From: Fibrobacterota bacterium
Lineage (GTDB): Bacteria > Fibrobacterota > Chitinivibrionia > Chitinivibrionales > Chitinispirillaceae
DNA length: 44,902 bases
Direction: 5' to 3'
NCBI GenBank assembly: GCA_023436145.1
Contig: JAEZKP010000001.1
Span: 1-44,902 of the forward strand
In this document: positions 26,076-34,781 of the stretch, in pieces
Layout: each line of letters opens with the position of its first letter
Numbering within the stretch: position 1 is the stretch's first letter
Translations under genes and position numbers: made by a program
Notes under the pieces: model-generated
What the model was told of the DNA's origin: nothing
Seen by the model: only the letters and a program-made list of their open reading frames with translations
The model's database searches: none

Positions 26076-27422
26076 ATGTACTCATACTGTAAAATCTGCT
26101 GCATAATGCTTTTACTGCTGGTAATTTGTGCCAGGGCAGCTGTTCTTTTTGAAGATAATTTTCAGAACGCGGGATATTCAGCGAAGAACTGGACACTTAT
26201 CAGTGCCGGTGCCAATGAACTGCAATTCGTTGATAATAAAGCGACTATCATCAATCCCGATGAAACCTACTCTGCTTTGGCTGTTCATGAATTCTATCAG
26301 GAGCTTTCCACCTTTACAGTCTCTGCGAAAGTATACTCAGAATTCCCAGGTTCAGGTCTTTATTTCTGCTTTGGTGACATGCGGGATGGTTACCGGGGCT
26401 ATGCTGCTTTGTTGAGTGATGATGGAATTTACCTGTATAAATTCTATCCTGAAAGTGTAAGTGTAATTGGCAGTCAGCCCAGTGCGTTTGTAAAACTTGG
26501 AGAAAACCGGCTCGCAGTAAGCAGGATAAACGGAAAAATCTATGTGTTCTGCAATGGATATTATGTCTGCGGTGTTAAGGATGAGGAATTCTTTTCCGGT
26601 GACATTGCACTTATTGTTCCTCCTGGTTCTGAAGCTTCCTTTGATGATGTAATTATTGAAAATTGCATCGCAGATACTTCACATTTTGACCCATTCCTGG
26701 ATGACTTTCTGGAAAAAAACCGGTTTGGCTGGACCAGTCTCGGTAATGCCAAAACTGACTGGTTAAACAGTAACCTGCAGATTCAGACCGGTGATCTTCA
26801 GGAGTTCTATAACAGTATTGATCTCCCCCTGAATTCGTTTAACATGAAAACTGTTGTCCATTATAATCAGGGCGACAGCAGTTCTTTTTACGGCTTTTTT
26901 ATCAAGGCGGCTGATAGTAGCGATACGGCTCTTTCTTTCTACCAGTTCGCGATTTCAGCCGAAAAGAAATTTATAATCAAAAGCAGAAACCAGGTTATGG
27001 AGACGGCTTGTCATCAGTCTCCGGTTGAAAAAACTGCTTCTGACTATGATACTCTTGAATTGATCAGAGATAAAGGTATGTTCGTTTTTTATGCTAATGG
27101 TGTAAAACTGGGGGAATGCTCGGAGATCAGGGGAAACGTAACGGGTGCAGGATTGTTTGTTTCTTCCAGCCTGGATATTTCCTTCGATAAGTTTGAAATT
27201 ATGAATACAGGTATGCAAACTTCAAACAGAAAAGTCAGCAGAAAAGATGTTGAAATAAAGTACGCGGGTAAAAAAGTTTTGATAGTCGATCTTATGGGAA
27301 GAACTGTTTCTTCAAAAACAAATCTGCAATCAAATTTGATTTTAAAAATTAAAGAAGATATGGCTTGGGAAAAAAGAATAAAAATTGGGAAGTGGAAAGG
27401 CTCCGTAATAACGGAACCTTAG
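26076..27422 (+). CDS. Secreted protein with two beta-sandwich (LamG-like) repeats
   Basis: The 448-residue protein has a signal peptide (IMLLLLVICARA, cleavage near residue 21). Two similar domains follow, each opening with an F-x-D-[DN]-F motif (LFEDNFQNAG at about 24 and FLDDFLEKNRFGW at about 209), with alternating strands like concanavalin/LamG or DUF1080 glycan-binding folds. The last 60 residues (KVLIVDLMGRTV...LILKIKE) resemble the V-x-D-x-x-G-R-x-V strand of type IX secretion sorting domains, though the match is short. No catalytic motif is recognised. Confidence 0.65.
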   Translation: MYSYCKICCIMLLLLVICARAAVLFEDNFQNAGYSAKNWTLISAGANELQFVDNKATIINPDETYSALAVHEFYQELSTFTVSAKVYSEFPGSGLYFCFGDMRDGYRGYAALLSDDGIYLYKFYPESVSVIGSQPSAFVKLGENRLAVSRINGKIYVFCNGYYVCGVKDEEFFSGDIALIVPPGSEASFDDVIIENCIADTSHFDPFLDDFLEKNRFGWTSLGNAKTDWLNSNLQIQTGDLQEFYNSIDLPLNSFNMKTVVHYNQGDSSSFYGFFIKAADSSDTALSFYQFAISAEKKFIIKSRNQVMETACHQSPVEKTASDYDTLELIRDKGMFVFYANGVKLGECSEIRGNVTGAGLFVSSSLDISFDKFEIMNTGMQTSNRKVSRKDVEIKYAGKKVLIVDLMGRTVSSKTNLQSNLILKIKEDMAWEKRIKIGKWKGSVITEP

Positions 27423-27427
27423 AAGAC

Positions 27428-27613
27428 TTATCTGTTTTTGCTCATGGCTTTGAGGCATTTCATACAGATCTTGACCTTTTTGGATGCACCATCTACAACC
27501 GCTTTTATAGTGCGGATATTGGGGTAGAAAATCCTCTTATTTACGTTATGAGCATGAGAGATAGTGTTACCAGCTTGTGGATGTTTGCCGCATATTTCGC
27601 AAGTCTTGGACAT
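27428..27613 (-). CDS. rpmB: Ribosomal protein bL28
   Basis: The 61-residue protein starts MSKTCEICGKHPQAGNTISH and ends KICMKCLKAMSKNR. This is the zinc-binding (C+) form of bL28 with CxxC at each end. The start at 27613 is fixed by GGAGGAATT immediately upstream; the 8 extra codons in frame above it are untranslated. It faces the secreted-protein gene tail to tail, 5 nt apart, and is not with rpmG or other ribosomal genes. Confidence 0.93.
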   Translation of the reverse strand: MSKTCEICGKHPQAGNTISHAHNVNKRIFYPNIRTIKAVVDGASKKVKICMKCLKAMSKNR

Positions 27614-27770
27614 AATTCCTCCAGAAGAATAAATCAAAAATGATGCTCAAATATAAATCCGGGCACAAATTATATACCAGTAAAATTTTTAAAGACTCTT
27701 TTTTTGGGCAGATAATGTTAACTAGTTTATCCACAGCAACTATTTTACCCTCGCACCATTTATTACAAAT

Positions 27771-27779
27771 TGCTATAAT
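27771..27779 (+). promoter_or_regulatory. Extended -10 promoter before the MBL-fold gene
   Basis: TGCTATAAT (27771-27779) is a perfect TGN-TATAAT extended -10 box, 36 nt before the ATG at 27816. No good -35 lies 17 nt upstream, as expected for extended -10 promoters. Confidence 0.55.
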
Positions 27780-27815
27780 CAGTTATGTTCTTTTTTCTAT
27801 ATGAGGGAAAATAGT

Positions 27816-28655
27816 ATGCAAATTTGCTGCTGGGGGTCCAGAGGGCAGATTCCGGTCAGTGGGCCTCAATTCACTAAATATGGTGGTGACACTACTTGCA
27901 TTGAAGTGCGAAGTGGCAACGATGATATACTGATAATCGATGCAGGAAGTGGTATTCGCAATCTTGGGGCAATACTATTAAACGAGAAAAAACGGAAAAT
28001 AAATCTGCTATTCACCCATCTTCATCTTGATCACATAGTGGGGCTTCCGTTCTTTACTCCTTTATATAATTCTGAAAGTCATATTCATATTTACGGTTGT
28101 TCCTTCGGGGATACCAGTTTTCAGGCTGCTCTCAACGGTATGATGCGTCCTCCCTATTTCCCGGTTGATTTGAAAGAGGTATCGTCTAAGATCAGCTATT
28201 CTGAAATCGGTGATAGACCTTTCAGGGTAGGTTCCATTAAGATCAGCCCTGTTTTATTAAACCATCCCAATGGGGGATTGGGTTTTAAACTGGAAGAAAA
28301 CGGGGTGGTTTTTGTTTTTCTTACCGATAATGAGTTGGGTACAGAGGTAGCCGGCAGCCGTCCGTTTTCCCACTATGTAAAGTTTTGCAGGGGAGCAGAC
28401 TTGCTGGTACACGATGCAGAATTTAAGCCGGAAGAATATCCCGGGTATAAATCCTGGGGGCATTCCACTTATAGCGATGCGGTCAGACTGGCAATCGAGG
28501 CAGAGGTAAAAAGGTTGGGACTTTTTCATATCAATAATCAACGTAGTGATGAGCAGGTTGATGCTTTGGTGAAAGAAGCGAAGATGCTTATAGCAGAAGG
28601 AAAAGAGAATGCCGAATGCTTCGCTTTAGCAAGTGGTTTTTCAATTCAATTATAG
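27816..28655 (+). CDS. MBL-fold metallo-hydrolase
   Basis: The 279-residue protein has the metal site HLHLDH at residues 68-73, the preceding IDAGSGIRNLG strand, an Asp in FLTDNE and a His in GHSTYSDA. The arrangement resembles MBL-fold phosphodiesterase-like proteins (GGDTTCIEV start), some of which act on cyclic nucleotides. The substrate cannot be assigned. The start at 27816 is preferred to the ATG at 27801 because GAGGGA lies 7 nt before it. It is monocistronic. Confidence 0.85.
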   Translation: MQICCWGSRGQIPVSGPQFTKYGGDTTCIEVRSGNDDILIIDAGSGIRNLGAILLNEKKRKINLLFTHLHLDHIVGLPFFTPLYNSESHIHIYGCSFGDTSFQAALNGMMRPPYFPVDLKEVSSKISYSEIGDRPFRVGSIKISPVLLNHPNGGLGFKLEENGVVFVFLTDNELGTEVAGSRPFSHYVKFCRGADLLVHDAEFKPEEYPGYKSWGHSTYSDAVRLAIEAEVKRLGLFHINNQRSDEQVDALVKEAKMLIAEGKENAECFALASGFSIQL

Positions 28656-28934
28656 CCTCCAATTTCCGCACATTTCTTATTAATTATCATCTCAAGGGCT
28701 TCAACGCTTTATACTCATAAACAGTTTTCCATAATTTATAAGCTGATTTTCTTTATTAGTATAAATAGGACAATGTTGTTTTTTACAGGTTCGCCATAAT
28801 GATATACTTATACCGGGTGCAAACCATCGGCACGATTTATTGCACTACCGAGGAGTAATTTGCTATATTTAAAACATTTTCCAGAGTATATAGTAAATCG
28901 TAGCTGGATGTATACATGAGGTGAAACGGAGAGT

Positions 28935-29783
28935 ATGGAAAGAACACAATTTCTCCCTGAGGAGGGATCGCTTGCGCTCTATCTTAAAGAGATCGGTAAA
29001 AACAGAAGCTTAACCGTTGAAGAAGAGGCGAAACTGGCGGTTAAAATTCGAAAGGGGGATCGCAAAGCGCTTGAAACGCTGGTTAAAGCTAACCTTAGGT
29101 TTGTAGTCAGTGTTGCCAGAAACTATCAAAATCAGGGCCTTCCTTTAAGCGATCTAATAAATGAAGGGAATCTGGGGCTGATTCGTGCTGCCAGGCGCTT
29201 TGATGAGAAAAAGAATTTCAAATTTATCTCTTACGCAGTCTGGTGGATTCGTCAGGCTATCCTTCAGGCCTTGGCTGAGCAGTCCCGTATTATTAAGCTT
29301 CCTCTTAATAGAGTAGGGACTATACATAAAATCGGTAAAATGCAAAGTAAGCTGGAGCAGAAATTCAGGCGTCTGCCCAATGTGGAGGAGCTGGCTGCAG
29401 AGCTCAACATCGAAGAGAGCGAAGTACAGGAGACCATAAAAATCGGCAACAGTCATATGTCTCTGGATGCTCCTTTGCAGCATGGTGAAGACTCCAGGCT
29501 TATGGATATCTTGCAGGACGACGATCAGGTTCAACCGGATAATGGTTTAATGGAAGTCTCTTTACAGGAAGAGATTACCAACACTCTGGAGACGCTTAGT
29601 GAGCGGGAAAAGGAAGTGGTTAGATTGTATTTCGGTATAGGTGAGGAAACTTCTCATACTCTTGAAGAGATCGGGCAACGATTTAATCTCACCAGAGAAA
29701 GAGCCCGGCAAATCAAAGAGAAGGCCTTAAGGCGTCTGAAGCACTCATCCCGAAGCAAAAGACTATTGGCATTCCGCTCCTGA
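28935..29783 (+). CDS. RNA polymerase sigma-70 factor, RpoD-like, short form
   Basis: The 282-residue protein starts near region 1.2 (SLALYLKEIGKNRSLTVEEE) and lacks region 1.1. Region 2 contains NLRFVVSVARNYQNQGLPLSDLI and FKFISYAVWWIRQAI, region 3 covers about 125-205, and the region 4 helix-turn-helix is TLEEIGQRFNLTRERARQI. The strong match to the core promoter-recognition residues points to the primary sigma or a close group 2 relative. Short primary sigmas of this size are known in Bacteroidetes and Fibrobacteres. The ribosome binding site is GGAGAG. A terminator follows. Confidence 0.9.
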   Translation: MERTQFLPEEGSLALYLKEIGKNRSLTVEEEAKLAVKIRKGDRKALETLVKANLRFVVSVARNYQNQGLPLSDLINEGNLGLIRAARRFDEKKNFKFISYAVWWIRQAILQALAEQSRIIKLPLNRVGTIHKIGKMQSKLEQKFRRLPNVEELAAELNIEESEVQETIKIGNSHMSLDAPLQHGEDSRLMDILQDDDQVQPDNGLMEVSLQEEITNTLETLSEREKEVVRLYFGIGEETSHTLEEIGQRFNLTRERARQIKEKALRRLKHSSRSKRLLAFRS

Positions 29784-29798
29784 GTATGCATTTGTGAT

Positions 29799-29824
29799 GC
29801 ACAGTTTAAAAATAGCTGTGCTTT
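29799..29824 (+). terminator. Hairpin terminator after the sigma factor
   Basis: GCACAG (29799-29804) pairs with CTGTGC (29816-29821), followed by TTT. It lies 16 nt past the sigma-factor stop. The T tract is short, so strength is uncertain. Confidence 0.5.
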
Positions 29825-29875
29825 AACTGCTTAAGTGATTATATTATTATGAGATCACTGTAACGGAGCAGATTT

Positions 29876-30226
29876 ATGAACAAATGGTTTTTTATACTCA
29901 TTTCGGCCTCTTTTTTAAATCTGGCTTTCGCTTTTTCTGCTTTTTGTTCTGAATCCGATAACAAAATTATAAAAAAAGCACCTGTTGAAAAGGGTGCTTT
30001 TAAACCACAACCATACTCCTCTAACCGGGATATGGCTTTTATCTCTGTCTGGGGTAGCCGTCCCGATGCCAAAAAGCTCCAGGGATTCCAGCGAGCTGTT
30101 CTCTTTAATGCCCGCGGTGAAGTGGTAACCAGAGTTGACATGCGAAGCGATTCAATCTATTCTCTTGATAAGATGATTCAGGAAAACAAGACTAAAGGTC
30201 CTCTGGTAGTCAAAATGTACCGTTGA
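29876..30226 (+). CDS. Small exported protein, unknown function
   Basis: The 116-residue protein has a signal peptide (MNKWFFILISASFLNLAFA) and a mature part of about 95 residues, with DMAFISVWGSRPDAKKLQGFQRAV and a C-terminal LDKMIQENKTKGPLVVKMYR. There is one Cys near the cleavage site but no canonical lipobox. GGAGCAG precedes the ATG. I do not recognise the family. Confidence 0.6.
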   Translation: MNKWFFILISASFLNLAFAFSAFCSESDNKIIKKAPVEKGAFKPQPYSSNRDMAFISVWGSRPDAKKLQGFQRAVLFNARGEVVTRVDMRSDSIYSLDKMIQENKTKGPLVVKMYR

Positions 30227-30464
30227 ATTTTCCCACCCTGTCCACATGCTTTTCTGAACAGCCCAATTATTGTTTAATTTTTTTGCTGACAATTTATTTT
30301 CATAATGTTATGATATTCTATTGATTGATTTCAGATCGGGATTTAACTGCGGTTTGAAAAGAATTGGAACCGGCATTCTGTTTGACGTTGGAAAAAAAGT
30401 GATGTATTTGAACACTGATAACCAATTTTACTCGCAATAGAAAATTTCCGGAGATATTCTCAAA

Positions 30465-31643
30465 ATGGAAGATCATTGCCACACGTTGCTCTCTACTGTG
30501 CCCGGTATTGTGTATGTTCTTGATGAGGAAGGAAAGTTTATCTTTTTAAGTGAAGTACTTCATTCGATCCTGGGTTATTCCCATTGTGATCTTCTGGGAA
30601 CTCATTTCAGTTCTATTATTCATCCTGAAGATGTTGATACTGTCAGCCGCAGGCACGTACTTCCCAGATTTGCTGGAATTCCTACAGGAAGTGAGAAAGC
30701 TCCGAAACTCTTTGATGAAAGAAGGTCAAATCCCAGAAAGACATCTGATTTAAAGCTCAGACTATGTGCCCGTTCAGCACAGAGTAGTGAAACAGACCTG
30801 GTTTTATTGTGTAAAGTAAATGCTGCCGGCAGGTATAAAAGCAGAGCTGAAGGTGAAATGGAGTTCCGGGGTACTATCGGAATCATTTATGATATTACCT
30901 GTGAGGGGACCGCTTCCATAACTGCTAATATAAACAAACGGTACAATGTGCTTGATCTGTTATCCCAGGCTCTGTCTCATGCATTCAGTAATGTGTTCAC
31001 CGGCATTTATGGCAATCTGCAATTGATAGAGATGCATCTCGAAGGAAAAGAAGAAGTGGCTTCCAATATAGAAGCTATAAAAAACAGTGTGGAAAAAGCA
31101 GTACTTCTGATAAAACAGATGAAAAAAACCGTAGCTGAGGTAGGAAAAGATGATAGCAATCCATGTACTCTTGTGAAGCAAGTGGCTGAAGAGGTATTCT
31201 CAGAATCAAAGCTGGAATGTAAGTTGGTTGCCGACTCAGATTTAAAAAATCTGGAACCCGATCCTGACTATATACGCCATATCCTCAGATCAGTATTCTA
31301 TCACATCCATAATAATATCAGTGGACCAGGACAGTTAACCATAAACATATCCAATTTATTAGAGGCACAATCCGGTCTGACTCGATTGGATTGTAATTAT
31401 TTGAAGATCCACATTTTACTTCCACCTGAAGGCTTAAACCGATTTCATAGTGACAATCAGAAATTTGAGGGGTGTAATGAAACTCTTCAAAAAATATCCA
31501 CCATGGCATTATCTTACACTCTGCTGAAAAAAGTCGGTGCAGTCCTGGAAACTGATAACTCTGAAATCCCTTCAGTCACCTTGTATATTCCAGCTGCGGA
31601 AAATAAAACAATAGTTCAATGCAAATTACAAGTCTCAAACTGA
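30465..31643 (+). CDS. PAS-domain protein with degenerate histidine-kinase core
   Basis: Residues 1-150 are a PAS domain (VPGIVYVLDEEGKFIFLSE...LGYS...IHPEDV). Residues about 165-230 look like a dimerisation/phosphoacceptor helix pair with LSHAFSNVFTGIYGNLQL, comparable to the H-box LAHDFNNLLTAI. The rest should be the ATP-binding domain, but the G1 (DxGxG) and G2 boxes are absent and only a weak N-box-like HILRSVFYHIHNNI remains. It may be a phosphotransfer or non-catalytic partner. No response regulator is adjacent. A terminator follows. Confidence 0.65.
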   Translation: MEDHCHTLLSTVPGIVYVLDEEGKFIFLSEVLHSILGYSHCDLLGTHFSSIIHPEDVDTVSRRHVLPRFAGIPTGSEKAPKLFDERRSNPRKTSDLKLRLCARSAQSSETDLVLLCKVNAAGRYKSRAEGEMEFRGTIGIIYDITCEGTASITANINKRYNVLDLLSQALSHAFSNVFTGIYGNLQLIEMHLEGKEEVASNIEAIKNSVEKAVLLIKQMKKTVAEVGKDDSNPCTLVKQVAEEVFSESKLECKLVADSDLKNLEPDPDYIRHILRSVFYHIHNNISGPGQLTINISNLLEAQSGLTRLDCNYLKIHILLPPEGLNRFHSDNQKFEGCNETLQKISTMALSYTLLKKVGAVLETDNSEIPSVTLYIPAAENKTIVQCKLQVSN

Positions 31644-31694
31644 TACCTGAATGTGTATTGTTTGATATTTGCAATCTGATCAATAATCATATTG

Positions 31695-31726
31695 ATTGCT
31701 GCTCAATAGCAGCAATTAAATTTTTT
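31695..31726 (+). terminator. Rho-independent terminator
   Basis: ATTGCTGC (31695-31702) pairs with GCAGCAAT (31709-31716) around a 6-nt loop, followed by TAAATTTTTT. It lies 52 nt past the stop of the PAS protein. Confidence 0.7.
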
Positions 31727-31808
31727 CCAAAAATTTGACTCCTGTTTGACAGAAATGTGAGGATTGCAAACCGGAATCCTCAATTTACAATCTCCGATCA
31801 TAAATGGG

Positions 31809-31867
31809 TTCCTGTTCAAAATTCTCTGAATCCGTCATGCCCGAGTTGTGTTATCGGGCATCCATCC
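31809..31867. repeat. REP-like palindromic repeat, copy 1
   Basis: ATGCCCGA (31837-31844) pairs with TCGGGCAT (31854-31861). A segment of about 58 nt around it, including TTCCTGTTCAAAA, recurs inverted at 34975-35036. The two copies flank the ilvB-ilvN locus. Confidence 0.7.
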
Positions 31868-31893
31868 CCAAGTCTCAGATCATAAATCTCAAT

Positions 31894-32454
31894 CAGAAGT
31901 GTACAGTTAATTTAATAAATAAGAAGTAGGGCACGCGAATAAATTCCAAATCACAAGCACCAAATCCTAAACAATTCCCAATTACCAATTATTCAAAACC
32001 CAAACAAGAAAGAGCGATACCGGCCAACCCTGTTTCGAATTTCAGATTTCGAATTCTCATTCATATTCCTGTTCCTGTTTAGAATTTGGGTATTGTAATT
32101 TGGATTTTGTTTGGAATTTAAGATTTGTGATTTGGTGCTTTCTGGTATACAGATGCTAAACAACCATTATGAAATAAAAGCATAAGGAATTTTAAAACGC
32201 CTGTCCACCGCAGTAGTCTGCTACGGAAGGCGGGCAGAGCACGCGAAGTTCACAGAGATAAGAAAATATTGGGGTTTATGTTAAAAAGATATGTATTTCT
32301 GCATTTTCTCGTTATTCGAGCGAAGTCGAGAATAACCCTCAGCGTGCTCAGCGTCCTTTGCGTTTTAATTCTTGTTTTCTTTTCAAAAAGACTGTCGATT
32401 ATTAAGTCTTTTTGAGCGATTTATATGATATGTTAAATTAACCGGACACTACTG
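31894..32454. mobile_element. MITE-like composite element, copy 2 (561 bp)
   Basis: Terminal inverted repeats 31894-31916 and 32432-32454 agree at 19 of 23 positions and match those of the element at 25665-26001. The left 255 bp is homologous to copy 1. From about 32150 it carries additional sequence, of which GATGCTAAAC...AAGCATAAGGAATTTTAAAA recurs at 36473-36533. No coding sequence is seen. The right end lies 10 nt from the ilvN stop, so the element supplies the downstream sequence of the ilv operon. Confidence 0.65.
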
Positions 32455-32464
32455 ACCTCAATTC

Positions 32465-32749
32465 TCAAATCTTTAAAATGTACTCGTGTAATTTGTCAAA
32501 AACAGTTTCATCAAACCTTTCTATGATATTAACTGATAAGACATCATAGAGTTTACCCAGCTGTTTCTCAATCTGTTCCAGCTGCTCATCATCATTTACC
32601 AGCAGATACATTCTACTTCTGGAACCATCACCGATTTTGGCGCATAGAATTCCTTCCAGGTTGAAGCCTCTGCGGGAGAAAAGGCCGGTAATGTGAGACA
32701 TGACTCCTGCATGGTTTTGTACAATAAGCTCAATTAAAACATTTTTCAT
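32465..32749 (-). CDS. ilvN: Acetolactate synthase small (regulatory) subunit, short form
   Basis: The 94-residue protein is a single ACT domain (IELIVQNHAGVMSHITGLFSRRGFNLEGI) that binds branched-chain amino acids and activates the large subunit. The C-terminal domain found in about 160-residue IlvH/IlvN proteins is missing, a natural short form like E. coli IlvN/IlvM. It starts 3 nt after the ilvB stop. Confidence 0.9.
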   Translation of the reverse strand: MKNVLIELIVQNHAGVMSHITGLFSRRGFNLEGILCAKIGDGSRSRMYLLVNDDEQLEQIEKQLGKLYDVLSVNIIERFDETVFDKLHEYILKI

Positions 32750-32752
32750 CTC

Positions 32753-34411
32753 TTACTCCTCAATAGATTCTATGTTAGCAGCACCCGGGGGAACTATAGG
32801 CATCACATTGTGACTGTGATGAATCGGTACATTTATAAAGGTTGGGTACTGCTCAGCAAAAGCCCTGGAGAGAATCGGTACTACAGAATCCTGTCCTTCC
32901 AGATCATAACTGGTCAGACCGAACCCTTCTGCAATGGTTTTAAAGTCCGGATTGGTAGCAAAGCGGGATGCTATATAGTTTTGGTCATAGAAAAGTTCCT
33001 GCTGCTGGCGAACCAGACCAAGATGACCGTTATTGAAAAGTATGATGGTAATGTTCAGATTCAGATCTGCCAGGGTTGCCAGCTCCTGAATATTCATTAA
33101 TAAAGAGCCGTCACCGGTGAAAAGAACCACTTTTTTGTCAGGGTTGGCAATTGCAGCACCGATTGCAGCAGGCAGTCCAAAACCCATGGTTCCAAGTCCT
33201 CCGGAAGTCAAAAGGGTTCTGGGCTGTGAAAACGGGTACATCTGTGCAACCCACATCTGATGTTGCCCGACATCTGTGCATATTATCGTATCAGAGCTTA
33301 CCAGAGCTCCAACACTTTTAATAATGTTGGCTGGGTAGAACTGGTCATCGGGTATAGTCGCAGGTGGGAAATTCTTTTTGATACCAGTTATTTGGTTCAT
33401 CCAGATGGTTCGATCTTTTGTGTCAATATAGTTTAACAGAAGCGAAAGAATATCATTGAGGTCCCCATGCAGTGTGAGTTGTGGTTTTCTGATTTTACCG
33501 AATTCAGAATTATCTATATCGGCATGAATTATTTCAGCCTGGGGACAAAAATCGGCTAGTTTTCCGGTTGCCCGGTCATCAAACCGTGCTCCGAGGGCCA
33601 CGAGTAGATCGCAATTGTGAAGTGCCTGGTTGGTGTATCGTGCCCCATGCATACCTAACATACCCAGAAAACAGGGGTCGTCAGATTTGAATGCACCCAG
33701 TCCCATCAGGGAGGAAACCACCGGGATCGAATTTCGATGAGCCAGTTTTATGGCAAGCTCAGAGGCTTCCGCATGAATCAACCCGCCACCGATATAAAGA
33801 ATGGGGCGCTCTGCCCGGGAAATCATCTCTGCAGCAACTTTAATATCCTGCGGGTCAGGATTAACGGATGCTATTCTGAATCCGGGTTCCGGCCATGATG
33901 AAAATTCAACATACTGTTGCTGGACATCTTTAGGTACGTCAATAAGAACCGGACCGGGGCGGCCGGAGACTGCAATCCTGAAGGCTTCGGGTATTACTTC
34001 CAGAAGTTCACCGGCAGAACGGATCAGAAAATTATGTTTAGTGATAGGCATAGACATGCCATAAGTATCAATCTCCTGAAAAGCATCTGTACCTATCAAT
34101 CCCGATGAAACCTGCCCAGTGATGGCAATAACCGGGATGGAATCAAGCTTAGCATCAGCAATAGCGGTTAACAGGTTGGTGGCACCTGGTCCTGAGGTGG
34201 CAAAACAGACTGCTGCTTTACCAGTCGAACGGGCAACTCCCTGAGCCATGAAACCCGCTCCCTGTTCATGTCTGGTCAAAATGTGTTTGAGATTGCTTTT
34301 GTATAAAGCATTATACAAAGGCAGATTTGCCCCTCCCGGGATACCGAATATGGTATCGATACCTTGCCGTTCGAGCAGATGAGTTATTAGCTCTGCTCCG
34401 GAATATTTCAT
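32753..34411 (-). CDS. ilvB: Acetolactate synthase large subunit
   Basis: The 552-residue ThDP enzyme condenses pyruvate to acetolactate (valine, leucine) or with 2-oxobutyrate (isoleucine). It has Glu49 (RHEQGA) for cofactor activation, a central FAD/nucleotide fold and the ThDP/Mg motif GDGSLLMNIQELATLADLNLNI. AAAGGAGG precedes the ATG, directly behind a terminator hairpin. Expression is therefore probably set by the attenuators at 34428-34781. Confidence 0.96.
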   Translation of the reverse strand: MKYSGAELITHLLERQGIDTIFGIPGGANLPLYNALYKSNLKHILTRHEQGAGFMAQGVARSTGKAAVCFATSGPGATNLLTAIADAKLDSIPVIAITGQVSSGLIGTDAFQEIDTYGMSMPITKHNFLIRSAGELLEVIPEAFRIAVSGRPGPVLIDVPKDVQQQYVEFSSWPEPGFRIASVNPDPQDIKVAAEMISRAERPILYIGGGLIHAEASELAIKLAHRNSIPVVSSLMGLGAFKSDDPCFLGMLGMHGARYTNQALHNCDLLVALGARFDDRATGKLADFCPQAEIIHADIDNSEFGKIRKPQLTLHGDLNDILSLLLNYIDTKDRTIWMNQITGIKKNFPPATIPDDQFYPANIIKSVGALVSSDTIICTDVGQHQMWVAQMYPFSQPRTLLTSGGLGTMGFGLPAAIGAAIANPDKKVVLFTGDGSLLMNIQELATLADLNLNITIILFNNGHLGLVRQQQELFYDQNYIASRFATNPDFKTIAEGFGLTSYDLEGQDSVVPILSRAFAEQYPTFINVPIHHSHNVMPIVPPGAANIESIEE

Positions 34412-34427
34412 AAATGTGCCTCCTTTT

Positions 34428-34468
34428 AAAAAAAAAAGCCCCTGCCGGTTTCCACCGGCAGGGGCTTT
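34428..34468 (-). terminator. Attenuator terminator, ilvB-proximal
   Basis: A perfect 15-bp stem (34435-34449 with 34454-34468, loop of 4) is followed on the minus strand by ten T, ending 16 nt before the ilvB ATG. The end of the leader ORF upstream (CCACCGTCAGGGCTTT) is nearly complementary to the terminator's 5' arm, giving an alternative antiterminator. This is the layout of transcription attenuation. Confidence 0.92.
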
Positions 34469-34489
34469 ACTGTTTGGTTTGCAGATCTG

Positions 34490-34588
34490 TTAAAGCCCTG
34501 ACGGTGGAGTGTATGAGTTTACCACAACCACTGTTACCACAGCAATTACTGTCAGAGCCGTTAATGTGCTGGAAAAAATAAATTTCAT
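34490..34588 (-). CDS. ilv leader peptide 1 (32 aa, Val-rich)
   Basis: The short ORF encodes 32 residues with seven Val, two Ile and three Leu, including the run T-V-V-V-V at residues 19-23. It ends 22 nt before the terminator stem. Valine-starved ribosomes would stall in the Val run, leaving the ORF's 3' end free to pair with the terminator arm. This is inferred by analogy with ilv leaders of enteric bacteria. The upstream purine stretch (GGAAAAG) is a weak ribosome site. Confidence 0.85.
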   Translation of the reverse strand: MKFIFSSTLTALTVIAVVTVVVVNSYTPPSGL

Positions 34589-34656
34589 AAGTACTTTTCC
34601 ACTTTGTCGAATGCTTTATTAAGTAATACTCTCATCGAACATTTGATCTGATAATT

Positions 34657-34694
34657 AAAAAGCCCCTGTCAGTATTTACCGGCAGGGGCTTTTT
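34657..34694 (-). terminator. Attenuator terminator, distal copy
   Basis: A 12-bp outer stem (34657-34668 with 34683-34694) is extended inside by CGGU/ACUG pairs after one mismatch. A short U-rich stretch follows on the minus strand. It is nearly identical in sequence to the proximal attenuator and pairs alternatively with the end of leader peptide 2. Confidence 0.85.
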
Positions 34695-34718
34695 ATCATA
34701 GTAATAGATGAAAAGCCC

Positions 34719-34781
34719 CTACGGTGTATACCGTACGACCACCTTCACCACTACTACTGTTGAAATCAATGATTTTTTCAT
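34719..34781 (-). CDS. ilv leader peptide 2 (20 aa, Val-rich)
   Basis: The 20-residue ORF encodes seven Val, one Ile and one Leu, with V-V-V-V at 9-12 and V-V-V at 14-16. Its 3' end (ACCGTAGGGGCTTTT) is nearly complementary to the distal terminator's 5' arm. It is shorter than leader 1 and lacks a clear Shine-Dalgarno site. Confidence 0.8.
   Translation of the reverse strand: MKKSLISTVVVVKVVVRYTP

Noticed and set aside
27365..27643. Plus-strand frame overlapping rpmB
   Set aside because: It is antisense to the well-supported bL28 gene and lacks any start signal.
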